Source: JAXGPP01 sp040766885 (GTDB lineage: Bacteria > Planctomycetota > Planctomycetia > Pirellulales > Thermoguttaceae). From it: DNA of 64,000 bases. The stretch is taken from contig JAXGPP010000003.1 in the NCBI GenBank assembly GCA_040766885.1, forward strand, positions 1-64,000, read 5' to 3'. The notes under the pieces were generated by a model. That model did no database searches, was not told the origin of the DNA, and saw only the letters and a list, made by a program, of their open reading frames with translations. Each line of letters opens with the position of its first letter. Positions within the stretch are counted from its first letter, which is position 1. A program made the position numbers and the translations under genes. Shown one piece after another: positions 44,981 to 54,735 of this stretch.

Positions 44981-47848
44981 TTGACGCCCGAGCAGTTTCA
45001 ACAGTGGGCCGATCTGCTGCCCGAGCCGATGCTCTTGCTGGACGGCGAGGGCACGATCATGGCGGTCAATACCAGCGCTTCCGGCAAGCTGGCGCCCATC
45101 AGCCGCGTCGGCTGCCGGCTTTGCGAAGTGGCCGCCAACCCGCGCGCCGGTCTGGCGGAGTATCTCCGTGCGTGCAGCCGCAGCCGCTCGCCGCTCCCCG
45201 GAGCGATCATCCTGCCGCAGGGCGAGGGCGAAGCGGCGGTGCTCCGCTGCGAAGGGGCTTTGCTCGACACCTGTGCCGGCGGCACGGAGCGGCAGATTCT
45301 GCTGCGGCTGGTGCCCAAGGAGTCGGCGGTCCGGCAGTTTCTGGCATTGAACCAGAAGCTCGATGAGCTGGCGGCCGAGATCGTGCGCCGCCGTCAAGTG
45401 CAACGCGAACTACGCTCGCAGCAAGAGCGGCTCCAGGCCAGCGAGGAGCGGTTGCGGCTGGCCCTGGAAGCTGGCCGCATGGGCACCTGGGATTGGGATC
45501 TGGCCACGGATCGCGTCGTCTGGTCGCCGGGACTGGAACGGCTCCACGGCGTGGAGCCGGGCACGTTTCCCGGCACTTTCAACGCCTATCAGGAAGACAT
45601 CCACCCGGAAGACCGCAGCCGCGTGCTGGCGGCGATCCAACACACGCTCCAGGAAGGCACTGCCCACCACATCGAGTATCGGCTCGTGTGGCCCGACGGC
45701 AGCGTACACTGGGTCGAATCGCGCGGCAGGCTATTCCGCGACGGGGCGGGCAAGCCGGTCCGCATGGCCGGCGTCTGCATGGATGTCGACCAGCGCAAGC
45801 TGCTGGAGCAGCAGCTTCACGATCGGCTCACCGAACTCGCTGAGACCGAACAGCGGATCCGCTCGGTCGTCGACCACGTCGTCGACGCGATCATCACGAT
45901 CGACGATCGGGGCATGATCCAGTCGGCCAATTCGGCCGCCGAACGCGTGTTCGGATACGCGGCTGCCGAAATGGTCGGCCGCAACGTCAACCTGCTCATG
46001 CCGGAACCGGATCACAGCCGGCACGATGAATACATCGCCAACTACCTGCGGACCGGCAAGGCCAAGGTCATCGGGACCGGCCGCGAGGTGACCGGTTTGC
46101 GCAGCGACGGCACGACATTCCCGATGGAACTCGGCGTCAGCCAGTTCCGGCTGGGCGAGCGGCGGTACTTCACGGGGATTGTGCGCGATATCACCGAGCG
46201 CAAGCGCGACGCGCGCGTCGCCCAGTTCCTGGCCGACGCCAGCCGGTCGCTTTCGACGCTCGTCGATTACGAGAGCACCCTGCAGAAGGTGGCTCATCTG
46301 GCGGTTCCGTTCTTTGCCGACTGGTGCGCGGTGCACGTGGCCGACGAGAATGGCAGACTGCGGCAGTTGGCGATCGCGCATGTCGATCCTCAGAAAGTCG
46401 AACTCGCCGAGGCGCTGGGCAAACGCTACCTGCCCGATCCCGAGGCGCCCCATGGCGCATCATGGGTCTTCCGCACCGGCCGATCGGAATTGGTCGCCGA
46501 GATCGATGAGGACCTGCTCCAGCGCGCGGCAGGCGATGAGGAGCATCTCCAGATTCTGCGGGCGCTCGGATTGCGGTCGTCGATCCGCGTGCCGCTGGCG
46601 GTGCACAACAGGAACCTGGGGGTGATCAGCTTCGTCTCGGCCGAATCCGGGCGGCGTTACGATCAGCGCGATCTGGCGGTGGCCGAGGACCTGGCGCGCC
46701 GCGCCGCAGTGGCGATGGAGAACGCCCGGCTCTACGGCGAGCTTCGCGAGGCCGACCGCCGCAAGGACGATTTCCTGGCAATGCTCGCTCACGAGCTTCG
46801 CAATCCGCTGGCCCCGATACGCAGCGGGCTGGACCTGCTGGCGGCGGCCGGCGCCGAGGCGCCCGTGGTGGAATTGATGAAACAGCAGGTCGAACATCTC
46901 GTGCGGCTAGTCGACGATCTGCTCGACGTTTCCCGGATCACGCGCGGCAAAATCACGCTGCGGCGCGAGGTCGTCGAACTTGCTCCCATCGTGCAGCGTG
47001 CCGCCGAGACGGCCCGCCCCCTGATCCACGCCCGCGGGCACCAGCTTTTCGTGTCATTGCCGCCGGAGCCGGTGTGGGTCGAGGCCGACCCGGTGCGGCT
47101 CGCCCAGGCGCTGACCAATCTGCTCAACAACGCCGCCAAGTACACTGATGCCGAAGGCCGCATCGACGTCGTTGCCCGATGCGGTGAAGACCACCTGATG
47201 CTTGCCGTCCGCGACAATGGCATCGGCATCAAAGCCGAGATGTTGCCCAAGGTCTTCGACCTGTTCACCCAGGCCGACCAGTCGCTGGAACGGTCCCAGG
47301 GAGGGCTGGGGATCGGCTTGACGCTGGTCCGCAGCCTGGTCGAAATGCATGGCGGATCGGTTTCGGCGGCCAGCGGCGGTGAAGGCCAGGGAAGCGAGTT
47401 TGTGATCCACCTGCCCTTCCACGCGCCGCGCCTAGCTGCGACCGCCCCTCCGGTCGCGCCGGGCGATGTGCCGAGCCGCCGCATCCTCGTCGTCGATGAC
47501 AACGTAGGGGCGGCAAAGATGCTCGCCCTGCTGCTCACCAGGATCTCGGATCACCAGGTCCACACCGCCCACGACGGACTGTCGGCCCTTGAGGCCGCCA
47601 GGGACCATCGACCTGAAATCGTGCTCCTCGACATCGGCCTGCCGCGCATGAATGGCTACGAGGTGGCGCGGCGGCTCCGGCAGCAGCCCGAGTTTGAGCA
47701 GACGGTGCTCGTCGCGCTGACCGGATACGGCAGCGAGGACGACCGCCGCCGGTCAATCGAGGCCGGATTCGACGAGCACCTAGTCAAGCCGCCCTCACTG
47801 GAAAGCCTGCAGCGGCTGGCCGTGCATCACCGTTTGGTGAGCACCTGA
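44981..47848 (+). CDS. hybrid histidine kinase with FixL-like heme PAS domain
   Basis: 955 residues from a TTG start (no ATG fits). Domains in order: PAS 1 at about 8-110; PAS 2 at about 155-275 (RMGTWDWDLATDRVVWSPGL); PAS 3 at about 285-405 with the FixL signature LLMPEPDHSRHDEYIANYL (His348 equals the FixL heme ligand His200) and VIGTGREVTG (Arg368 equals FixL Arg220); GAF at about 415-590; HisKA with phospho-His604 (FLAMLAHELRNPLAP); HATPase (LTNLLNNAAKYTD, DNGIGI); and receiver at about 830-955 with Asp884 (LLDIGLPRMNGYEV). It senses oxygen or another diatomic gas by inference. Soluble; no membrane segment. Confidence 0.9.
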   Translation: MTPEQFQQWADLLPEPMLLLDGEGTIMAVNTSASGKLAPISRVGCRLCEVAANPRAGLAEYLRACSRSRSPLPGAIILPQGEGEAAVLRCEGALLDTCAGGTERQILLRLVPKESAVRQFLALNQKLDELAAEIVRRRQVQRELRSQQERLQASEERLRLALEAGRMGTWDWDLATDRVVWSPGLERLHGVEPGTFPGTFNAYQEDIHPEDRSRVLAAIQHTLQEGTAHHIEYRLVWPDGSVHWVESRGRLFRDGAGKPVRMAGVCMDVDQRKLLEQQLHDRLTELAETEQRIRSVVDHVVDAIITIDDRGMIQSANSAAERVFGYAAAEMVGRNVNLLMPEPDHSRHDEYIANYLRTGKAKVIGTGREVTGLRSDGTTFPMELGVSQFRLGERRYFTGIVRDITERKRDARVAQFLADASRSLSTLVDYESTLQKVAHLAVPFFADWCAVHVADENGRLRQLAIAHVDPQKVELAEALGKRYLPDPEAPHGASWVFRTGRSELVAEIDEDLLQRAAGDEEHLQILRALGLRSSIRVPLAVHNRNLGVISFVSAESGRRYDQRDLAVAEDLARRAAVAMENARLYGELREADRRKDDFLAMLAHELRNPLAPIRSGLDLLAAAGAEAPVVELMKQQVEHLVRLVDDLLDVSRITRGKITLRREVVELAPIVQRAAETARPLIHARGHQLFVSLPPEPVWVEADPVRLAQALTNLLNNAAKYTDAEGRIDVVARCGEDHLMLAVRDNGIGIKAEMLPKVFDLFTQADQSLERSQGGLGIGLTLVRSLVEMHGGSVSAASGGEGQGSEFVIHLPFHAPRLAATAPPVAPGDVPSRRILVVDDNVGAAKMLALLLTRISDHQVHTAHDGLSALEAARDHRPEIVLLDIGLPRMNGYEVARRLRQQPEFEQTVLVALTGYGSEDDRRRSIEAGFDEHLVKPPSLESLQRLAVHHRLVST

Positions 47849-47883
47849 GACTGTCCGCAACTATCGCTCCGTTTGGATGAGGA

Positions 47884-48663
47884 ATGGCGATGCACCCGAT
47901 TGATCCGACTCAAGCCGATCGCGATGAATTGCTCCAACTCGTCCGCCAACTCGAGGAAGACCTGCGGCTCAGGAACGATTTCCTCGGAAAGCTCTCCCAC
48001 GAGGCGGCCAATCTGTTCCTGCCGCTGCATTTCATCCTGCAGATGATGCGGCAACCGGCCAGCACCCGGGCGACGCCGGAACATGTCCGCAGCATGCTCG
48101 ACGAACACGCCCAGGCCGTCGGCCGGTTTGCCGACGAACTCCGCCTCGCGTCGCGGATCGCCCGCGGCAAGCTGCAGATCGACCGCCAGCCTCTCGACCT
48201 GCGAGAACTGGTCGACAAGGTCGTCAAAAAGCTCCAGCCGGTCGCCGAGAAGAACGCCCAGCAACTCTTCGTCGTGCTGGCCAGCCGCCCGGTCGCCATG
48301 GAGGGCGACGCGCCCCTGCTGGAATCGGCCGTCACGCACTTGATCGAAAACGCCCTCCGCTTCTCCGACCGCGGCGGACGCGTCGAGATCAGCCTCGCCG
48401 ATGAACCGGGCGGCGCGGTGTTCCGGGTACGCGACTACGGCGCGGGCATCAATGCGGAAGCCCTGCCGCGCGTATTCGACTTGTTCTACCAGTACGACCC
48501 GCTGTCTTCCGGCTGGGGCGTGGGCCTGGCCATCGTCCGCCACGTCGCCGAAGCCCACGGCGGGTTCGCCGCGGCCGCCAGCGCCGGCCCCGGCCAGGGA
48601 AGCGAGTTCACCGTCCACCTCCCCGCGAGAGACGCGTCCTCCGCCGGCACGGCGCCAAGCTGA
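47884..48663 (+). CDS. histidine-kinase-like ATPase with altered H-box
   Basis: 259 residues starting MAMHPIDPTQ, 35 bases after the hybrid kinase. There is no sensor. The H-box reads FLGKLSHEAANLFLPLHF, keeping His39 but with EAAN in place of the usual ELRNPL. The HATPase part is good: LIENALRFSDRGGRVEISLA, VRDYGAGINAEALPRVFDLF, GWGVGLAIVRHVAEAHGG and GQGSEFTVHLP. It may relay or compete with the larger kinase. Cytoplasmic. Ends before the TPR gene. Confidence 0.85.
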   Translation: MAMHPIDPTQADRDELLQLVRQLEEDLRLRNDFLGKLSHEAANLFLPLHFILQMMRQPASTRATPEHVRSMLDEHAQAVGRFADELRLASRIARGKLQIDRQPLDLRELVDKVVKKLQPVAEKNAQQLFVVLASRPVAMEGDAPLLESAVTHLIENALRFSDRGGRVEISLADEPGGAVFRVRDYGAGINAEALPRVFDLFYQYDPLSSGWGVGLAIVRHVAEAHGGFAAAASAGPGQGSEFTVHLPARDASSAGTAPS

Positions 48664-48897
48664 TTGGCCCGGCTGCTTGCAGGGCACACGCCGCACGCGT
48701 CACCCCAAACGGAGGATGCCCCTGCCGCCATGTGATTCTTTCCTGGATTGACGTCTCGTGCTATGCTGATCGGCGGGACGAGAAAGGCCGGCGTGCAGCG
48801 CGACAGTGATCGCGACAGGATCTTATCCGGCTACCTCTATGAACCCCAAGAACGCCCACGGGCAGCGTCTTGCCTGGCGACCGAGAGGCGCCTGACC

Positions 48898-50439
48898 ATG
48901 CCAGCCCGCTGGGAACTTCCAGAAAGTGACGGTCGGCAAGGGCTGTCCCGGCCGCGTAGACCCCGAGTGGCGATCGTTGGTTTGATTGTCGCGATCACCG
49001 CCGCAGCGGCTGTCACTTGGCTCCTCAGTCATGACCGGGCAGGGCGTCAGCAGGCCGATGAGCCGGCCGCAGCGCCCTCTGCTGCGGCAGCCAAGGCAAG
49101 CGGTTCCGGTCTCCGTTCCGATGCGAGCGTTCCCGCAGCACCATCCGGCATGCCGGGGGAGCTGGTCTCCAAAAGCCTTGAGCTACCCGAGGCGACGCCG
49201 GCGGCTCTGCGTACGTCGGCTTTGGCGGCAGTGCAGCGGTTGATCGACGATCTTCCGCAGCGGCCCGAGCCGGTAGCACTGATGGCACTGGCTCGCAAGC
49301 GCTTCGGCCAGCACGAGGCAGCCATCGAGTGCTGGCAGCGATGCCTGGAACTCGATGCCCGTTTCGCCGACGCCTGCCACGGACTGGGGTCGATCGCCTT
49401 GGAGCGAGGAGACCATGCAGAGGCCGAGGCGTTCATCCGCCGCGCCCTGGCCCTTCGGCCCGACCTGCCCGAAGCCCGGATCGTCCTGGCCGATGCCCTA
49501 TTGGGCCAAGGTAAACACGAGGAGGCGGTGACGGTGCTCGAGGAAGAAGTGAGGCAGTCTCCGCCGCGGGCAAGCATGGTCTTCCGGTTGGGGCAGACGT
49601 ATGCGCAACTCGGCCGACATGCAGAGGCTCGGAGAAGCCTGGAACAAGCCGTCGAATTGGATCCCGCCGCCGCCTATCCTTACTTCGCACTGGCCACCGT
49701 ATGTACCCGGCTCAATGAAAAGGAGGCTGCGGCCCAGTACCGTGCTCAGTTTGCCGAGCGAAAGGAGCAGGCCCTGCGAGCGGAGCGGGAGCGGCTCAAA
49801 CAGTTCGACGATCTTCAGGAGATGCGATCCAGTGCGGCGTTCTTTCACACCGCGGCGGGCATGATCTATCTGCGCAACGCGCAGCCGGACAAGGCGGAAC
49901 GCCTCTGGCGGCTTGCCGCTGCGATCGATCCGAAAGACCAGGACGCCCGCATGCGGCTCATCGAAGTCTACGAGAAGAGCGGTCGCTGGGATGAAGCTCT
50001 CACCGCGCTGGAAGAGTTGCGCCAGATCGACCCGCACAACGCGCTGTATACGGTCAACCTCGCTATGCTTCGCGCCAGCCGGCAGCAGTTCGATGCCGCC
50101 GAGACCGTCCTGCAGGAAGCCATTCAACAGGACCCCGCTGCGGCGATTCTGCACGCCGCGCTGGCCCAACTCTACCTGCGGAGCGGTCGCGAGCACATCA
50201 GGGCCCGCGATCTGGCCCAGGCGGCGGTCGAGCGGCAGCCATCGGCGGCGAATTTTGCCCTGCTGGCGGCCGCCTGCCAGCAACTGGGGGACATCCCCGC
50301 CGCTCAAGCCGCCCTGGAACGGGCCTTGGCAATGGAACCGCGGAACACCGAACTACAAGCTTTCGCGCGCCGCCTGAAACAGCCGCAGGCGAGCAGCCCG
50401 AACGGAACCACGACGGCAGATCGCACCAAGGCCGAATGA
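48898..50439 (+). CDS. membrane-anchored TPR protein (pair A)
   Basis: 513 residues from MPARWELPESDGRQGLSRPR; an earlier ATG at 48748 adds 50 unstructured residues. One membrane helix (RVAIVGLIVAITAAAAVTWL) is followed by a Pro/Ala spacer, then at least eight TPR units (AAIECWQRCLELDARFADAC, GDHAEAEAFIRRALALRPDL, GRHAEARRSLEQAVELDPAA, LEELRQIDPHN, GDIPAAQAALERALAMEPRN). It lies on the outer side of the inner membrane by this topology. The last codon overlaps the next gene (ATGA), so it is made with the CRTAC1 protein, probably as its scaffold. Confidence 0.88.
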   Translation: MPARWELPESDGRQGLSRPRRPRVAIVGLIVAITAAAAVTWLLSHDRAGRQQADEPAAAPSAAAAKASGSGLRSDASVPAAPSGMPGELVSKSLELPEATPAALRTSALAAVQRLIDDLPQRPEPVALMALARKRFGQHEAAIECWQRCLELDARFADACHGLGSIALERGDHAEAEAFIRRALALRPDLPEARIVLADALLGQGKHEEAVTVLEEEVRQSPPRASMVFRLGQTYAQLGRHAEARRSLEQAVELDPAAAYPYFALATVCTRLNEKEAAAQYRAQFAERKEQALRAERERLKQFDDLQEMRSSAAFFHTAAGMIYLRNAQPDKAERLWRLAAAIDPKDQDARMRLIEVYEKSGRWDEALTALEELRQIDPHNALYTVNLAMLRASRQQFDAAETVLQEAIQQDPAAAILHAALAQLYLRSGREHIRARDLAQAAVERQPSAANFALLAAACQQLGDIPAAQAALERALAMEPRNTELQAFARRLKQPQASSPNGTTTADRTKAE

Positions 50440-52175
50440 GCGGCCAGCAGACACTCGCGGAAGATCCCAGGATGGTCCACCGAAACATCCGGCGCCTGTG
50501 GCGGCACTGCGGAGTTGCCTCGTGCCTTGTCAGCCTGAGCTGGGTCGCTGTGCTGGCCGCCGCAGCCGAGACCGCCGGTCCGGTTGTTTTCCGTGACATG
50601 CTTCCCTCCAGCGGCATCAGCTTCCGCCACACCGATGGCAGCAGCGGCCAGCGGTATATCGTGGAGACGGTCACCGCCGGCCTGGCCACCCTCGACTATA
50701 ACAGCGACGGGCTGATCGACATCTACTTTCTCAACGGCGCCCCGCTCAAGGGCACGCGGTTTGAACGGCCGCCGCGCAACGCGCTCTATCGCAACGATGG
50801 CGACTGGCGTTTCACCGACGTGACGGACGAGGCCGGCGTGGGAGATACGGGATTCGGGCTGGGCGTGGCCGTGGCGGACTACGACAATGACGGTGACGCA
50901 GACATCTACGTCAACAACTTCGGCCCCAACGTTCTCTATCGCAACAACGGTGACGGCACCTTCACCGACATCACGGCGGCAGCCGGCGTTGCCAATGGCC
51001 ACAAGGTAGGGGCAGGAACGTGCTTCCTGGACGCCGACGCTGACGGCGATCTGGACCTCTACGCGGCCAACTATGTCAAATTCACGTACGAGAATCACGT
51101 CCCTCGCTCGATGGACGGTTATCCACAGTACGCCGGCCCCAAGGACTACGAGCCCGAGCCTGACGTGCTGTACCGCAACGAGGGCGACGGCACGTTCACC
51201 GATGTTTCGCAGGAGTCGGGCGTCGGTACGGTGGCCGGAACCGGCATGGGCATGGTCTGCGGCGACATCGATGCCGACGGTGATACCGACATATTCATCC
51301 TCAACGATGTTGCCGGCAATTTCCTCTTTCAGAATGACGGCACGGGCAGGTTCGAGGAGATCTCGCTCCTGGCGGGCGTCGGCTACAATCTCGACGGCCA
51401 CGAACTCGGCAGTATGGGAGTCGACTGCGCCGACTATGACAATGACGGCCGGCTGGACTTCTTCATGACCTCGTATTCGGGTGAGTATCCGGTGCTTTAC
51501 CGCAACATGGGCGAGGCGGTCTTTGAGGATGCCACGCTCGTCAGCGGTGCCGGCGCCGGTTGTTTCCCCCATGTGAACTGGGGGACCGGGTTCGGCGACT
51601 TCGACAACGACGGCCACCGCGACCTGTTCGTGGCCAACGGTCATCTTCAGGACAATATCGACCTCTACGACGATACGACCTCCTTTGAGGTCAAGAACGT
51701 GCTGCTGTGGAACACGGGCGCCGGCAGGTTCATGGATGTGTCGGAACAGGCCGGTGACGGACTTCAGATTGCGCTCTCCAGCCGGGGCGCGGCGCTGGAT
51801 GATTTGGACAACGATGGCCGCATCGACGTCGTGGTTCTTAACGCGCGTCGTGAACCGACGTTGCTCCGCAATGACACCCCCTCGAAAGGTCGTCATTGGC
51901 TCCAGGTGCAACTGCGCGGGACGAAGTCTAATCGCGACGGGGTGGGGGCTCGCGTGACGCTGAAGTTGCACGATGTGACGCTCGTTGGCGAGGTGCACTC
52001 CGGCCGAGGCTATCAGGGCCATTTCGGCACGCGGTTGCACTTCGGCCTGGGCCCGTGCGACCGTGTGGATCGCCTTGAGGTCCGCTGGATCGGCGGTCAG
52101 ACCGACGTGCTCGAGAGACTTCCGGCCGACCAATTGATCGTGGTGACCGAGGAGTCGTCAGAGGCCGCGCCGTAG
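50436..52175 (+). CDS. CRTAC1-type FG-GAP/ASPIC-UnbV secreted protein (pair A)
   Basis: 579 residues. The leader spans about residues 20-44 (CGVASCLVSLSWVAVLAAAA). Repeating calcium-binding FG-GAP/VCBS blades show DYNSDGLIDIYFLNGAPLKG, DYDNDGDADIYVNNFGPNVL, DADADGDLDLYAANYV, DIDADGDTDIFILNDV and DYDNDGRLDFFMTSYSG, each a DxDxDGxxD loop. The ASPIC/UnbV C-terminal domain has HWLQVQLRGTKSNRDGVGAR, HSGRGYQGHFGTRLHFGLGP and LEVRWIGGQTDVLE. A seven-bladed propeller in the periplasm or on the surface is expected; the partner is the TPR protein. Ligand unknown. Confidence 0.93.
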   Translation: MSGQQTLAEDPRMVHRNIRRLWRHCGVASCLVSLSWVAVLAAAAETAGPVVFRDMLPSSGISFRHTDGSSGQRYIVETVTAGLATLDYNSDGLIDIYFLNGAPLKGTRFERPPRNALYRNDGDWRFTDVTDEAGVGDTGFGLGVAVADYDNDGDADIYVNNFGPNVLYRNNGDGTFTDITAAAGVANGHKVGAGTCFLDADADGDLDLYAANYVKFTYENHVPRSMDGYPQYAGPKDYEPEPDVLYRNEGDGTFTDVSQESGVGTVAGTGMGMVCGDIDADGDTDIFILNDVAGNFLFQNDGTGRFEEISLLAGVGYNLDGHELGSMGVDCADYDNDGRLDFFMTSYSGEYPVLYRNMGEAVFEDATLVSGAGAGCFPHVNWGTGFGDFDNDGHRDLFVANGHLQDNIDLYDDTTSFEVKNVLLWNTGAGRFMDVSEQAGDGLQIALSSRGAALDDLDNDGRIDVVVLNARREPTLLRNDTPSKGRHWLQVQLRGTKSNRDGVGARVTLKLHDVTLVGEVHSGRGYQGHFGTRLHFGLGPCDRVDRLEVRWIGGQTDVLERLPADQLIVVTEESSEAAP

Positions 52176-52529
52176 GATTCGCCTGTTCACATGCTCCCCC
52201 TTCCATAGATGGGAGTCCGCGCGGGAACAACCTGTCCGCCTGGCCCGCCTTGGCACCTCGGGAGACTGCCTACATATCAGGTCATTCATTTACCAAGAAT
52301 AGAAGGTTGATTCTTCTTGACATTATGGTAATAACGACGATAATGCGGCACGGATGGGGGGCTCTTCCTCGCGAAGGACTGGGGTGCGTTCGGGCAACGT
52401 TGGCGAAGGTCTCTCGCGCCCGTATCCTCCGTACGATCCGCAGTCCTGCGACCCGCCTCCCGCGAAGTCAGCGATCGCATGTTTGTTTCTCGTCCTGTCA
52501 GTTCTCTGTCATTGTAAAGGGAGAAAGTC
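52176..52529. other. 354-bp intergenic region
   Basis: No gene is supported. It contains an AT-rich segment at about 52270-52345 with the promoter listed next, and the ribosome site AAAGGGAGAAAGTC just before the DUF1559 start at 52530. Confidence 0.4.
52317..52344 (+). promoter_or_regulatory. sigma-70-type promoter for the DUF1559/lipoprotein genes
   Basis: TTGACA at 52317-52322 and GATAAT at 52339-52344, 16 bases apart, in an AT-rich pocket about 190 bases before the DUF1559 start. Confidence 0.55.
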
Positions 52530-52786
52530 ATGCGTTGTCTTCCGAGGCCTCGAAAGGGGCCGCCACGAGGCAAACCAGCTTTCACGCTGGTCGAACTTTT
52601 GGTGGTGATCGCCATCATCGGAATCTTGATCGCACTTCTGTTGCCGGCCGTGCAAGCGGCACGGGAGGCAGCACGGCGGTCGCAGTGCACCAACAACCTG
52701 AAGCAAATTGGCCTCGCACTGCACAACTACCGTTCTTTCCGCACAACTGCATCCCATATTCTCCGAATATCGCAGGGTGGGGAAGT

Positions 52787-54550
52787 TCAGCGGTAGAGCG
52801 TGACGGGTAGGGAGAGGAGGCGGAGGAGTTGACGGTGGAGCGGGGAGAGTTTGGTGGTGAATTGGATCGGTTCGCTGCCGGGACGGGTGAAGACGTGACG
52901 CTGGGTGGGGTCGAAGAGGTCGAACAGGCGACGCGCCGTGGGGCGCCGGCAGTCGCGGTCCTCGGGGTACATCGGCAGGGCCGCCAGGCCGTGGTCGCGC
53001 ATCGCCTGCCGCAGCGCACGCTCGATGAGCGACTCCGCCAATAGCGCGAAGAAGTAGACGCAGAGGAAGCCCTCGATGCGGGCCACGTCCTTGAGGAACA
53101 CCGGGGCCACGCGGTAATCGGTCTTGAGCTGCTCGAAGCGGCGTTCGATCGGCGGCTGCCGTTTGTAGGCCTCAAGCACCTCCCGGGCGTCGAGTTGCGT
53201 GTCGTTGGTCACGAGGGGAAAGAGGCCGTCGGTAAGCCGCTCCCGGGCCAGCTCGGCTTCGTCGATCGTGTACTCCAGATCGAAGCGCACCGACTCCTCG
53301 CGGACGTAGGTGGTGTCCTTGCCGGGACGTCCGCGGCGGCTCTGGCGGAAGGTCTCTTCCACACGCTGGTCGATCTGCACCCGGAGCCAGGTCGCGGCCT
53401 GATGGCGGTCGAGGATCTCCGCCACGGCGGCGAGTACTTTCGCCTCCTCCCGCAGCCGCGACCGTGGCGACCGCAGCCGCTGTTGCAGGTCACGCAGTTC
53501 CTGCTGGGCCTGAGCCAGCCGCCGGCCGCGGGCGGCCAGGTCCAGCTCAGCCTTGCGGGTGCTCGAGTACCACCACAGCCGATAGCCTTCGGGAAGCGCT
53601 TCCGGCGGCGAAACGACGGCATAATGATCGACCACCTCCCCCTCATCGTCGGCCTTGTCCCCGAGCGGCTCCCAGGCGACCTGGCCGGCGCGGAGCCGCT
53701 GGCGGAAGTCGCCGTCCTCGCGACGGGTGCGCGGCAGCACGCTCACGAAGCGGCCGCCGCGCTGGGCGATGTAGTTCATGTTCTCTACCGTGGCCAGCTT
53801 GCAGTCGGCCACGTAGAGGAAGTCGCGCCGGCCGGCCAACTGGCAGAGCAAGTCCCAGCTCTCGACGTGGGTGCGGTCGTCGGTCACGTTGCCGCTGGCC
53901 ACGCGGAAGGCCACCGGGACCCCGCCGTCGCGGGTGACGGTGAGGATATACAGCAGTTGCTTGAGGTCGGGGCGATGGTCCTTGTTGTGGCCCCAGGTGA
54001 TGGCCACCGTCGGCTTGCCGTGACGGGCGGCCCCTTGGCTGGCGCTGGCGTACAGGCCGCAGAAGGAGACGGTGGTCGAGTCGTTGTGCAGCTCGTCGAG
54101 ATGGAGGTCGAACTGGCGCACGATGTGGCGCATGAGGGCCAGCACGAGCGACGGCCGGTCGGCGCGGAAGAGGGCCGTCAGGGCCCGGCCGCCGCGGTCG
54201 TCGTTCCAGGCGGCCACTTGTTCCGGCTTCAGTCCGAGGCCGGCCGGATCGTGTCCCGCGATCCACTCGCCCACGGCATACAGCGGCGTGCGGGAGAGCA
54301 GGATCTGCTTGACGAGGATCACCACCGCGCGGGCGGTGGGGATCTTGGTGCGGCGATCGTCGCCAGGGAGGAACTCGGCGAGCAGCGCTTCGAGCTTCAT
54401 CCGCTGGAGGAAGTCCTCGACGATCGGCAGCGCGCCGGTGGTCCAGGACCGCAGCGCGGCCGGGCCGCGGCGGGCGACGTGTCCGGAGGATCGGCTGCGC
54501 GGGCGACGGGAGGTGGTGGAGCGTCGAGTCGAACGGGAAGCTTTCTTCAT
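52787..54550 (-). CDS. IS1634-family transposase
   Basis: 587 residues starting MKKASRSTRRSTTSRRPRSR at 54550, after AAAGGGTTTTCACG. An in-frame ATG at 54685 would add 45 residues, but the conserved part begins after this methionine. DDE catalytic set: Asp in LHNDSTTVSF, Asp in FLYVADCKLATVEN, and Glu in PPIERRFEQLKTDYRVAPVF, the last with the YREK-like spacing of the IS4 superfamily. A charged helical insertion between the second Asp and the Glu (DLAARGRRLAQAQQELRDLQ) is usual in IS1634. The stop at 52787-52789 lies 57 bases from the left end of the element. Confidence 0.93.
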   Translation of the reverse strand: MKKASRSTRRSTTSRRPRSRSSGHVARRGPAALRSWTTGALPIVEDFLQRMKLEALLAEFLPGDDRRTKIPTARAVVILVKQILLSRTPLYAVGEWIAGHDPAGLGLKPEQVAAWNDDRGGRALTALFRADRPSLVLALMRHIVRQFDLHLDELHNDSTTVSFCGLYASASQGAARHGKPTVAITWGHNKDHRPDLKQLLYILTVTRDGGVPVAFRVASGNVTDDRTHVESWDLLCQLAGRRDFLYVADCKLATVENMNYIAQRGGRFVSVLPRTRREDGDFRQRLRAGQVAWEPLGDKADDEGEVVDHYAVVSPPEALPEGYRLWWYSSTRKAELDLAARGRRLAQAQQELRDLQQRLRSPRSRLREEAKVLAAVAEILDRHQAATWLRVQIDQRVEETFRQSRRGRPGKDTTYVREESVRFDLEYTIDEAELARERLTDGLFPLVTNDTQLDAREVLEAYKRQPPIERRFEQLKTDYRVAPVFLKDVARIEGFLCVYFFALLAESLIERALRQAMRDHGLAALPMYPEDRDCRRPTARRLFDLFDPTQRHVFTRPGSEPIQFTTKLSPLHRQLLRLLSLPVTLYR

Positions 54551-54700
54551 CGTGAAAACCCTTTCCGGCGGAGTGTGGCCGCGCGGGGCGGCCAGTGTCG
54601 GCCGCCCCGCGACGGGCAAAGTGCCGCAGGAAGGAAATGTCGCGTTCGACACAACGTCAAGGCGCGCCGCCGAGGGTGTGAACACTTACGACACGGACCA

Positions 54701-54735
54701 TCGACGTAAGTCCAGTCCGACTCGACTTACGTCGA
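54701..54735. repeat. hairpin in the IS leader
   Basis: TCGACGTAAGTC pairs perfectly with GACTTACGTCGA (12 bp, 11-nt loop), about 150 bases ahead of the transposase start. A similar, slightly altered copy occurs in IS copy 1 at about 23575-23615. Confidence 0.8.

Noticed and set aside
50304..52133. 609-codon open frame on the minus strand
   Set aside because: Antisense shadow of the CRTAC1 gene; its repeats mirror the DxDxDG codons of the real frame, and it has no ribosome site or family.
53195..54709. 504-codon open frame on the plus strand inside the IS
   Set aside because: Antisense to the transposase; no start signal and no known protein motif.
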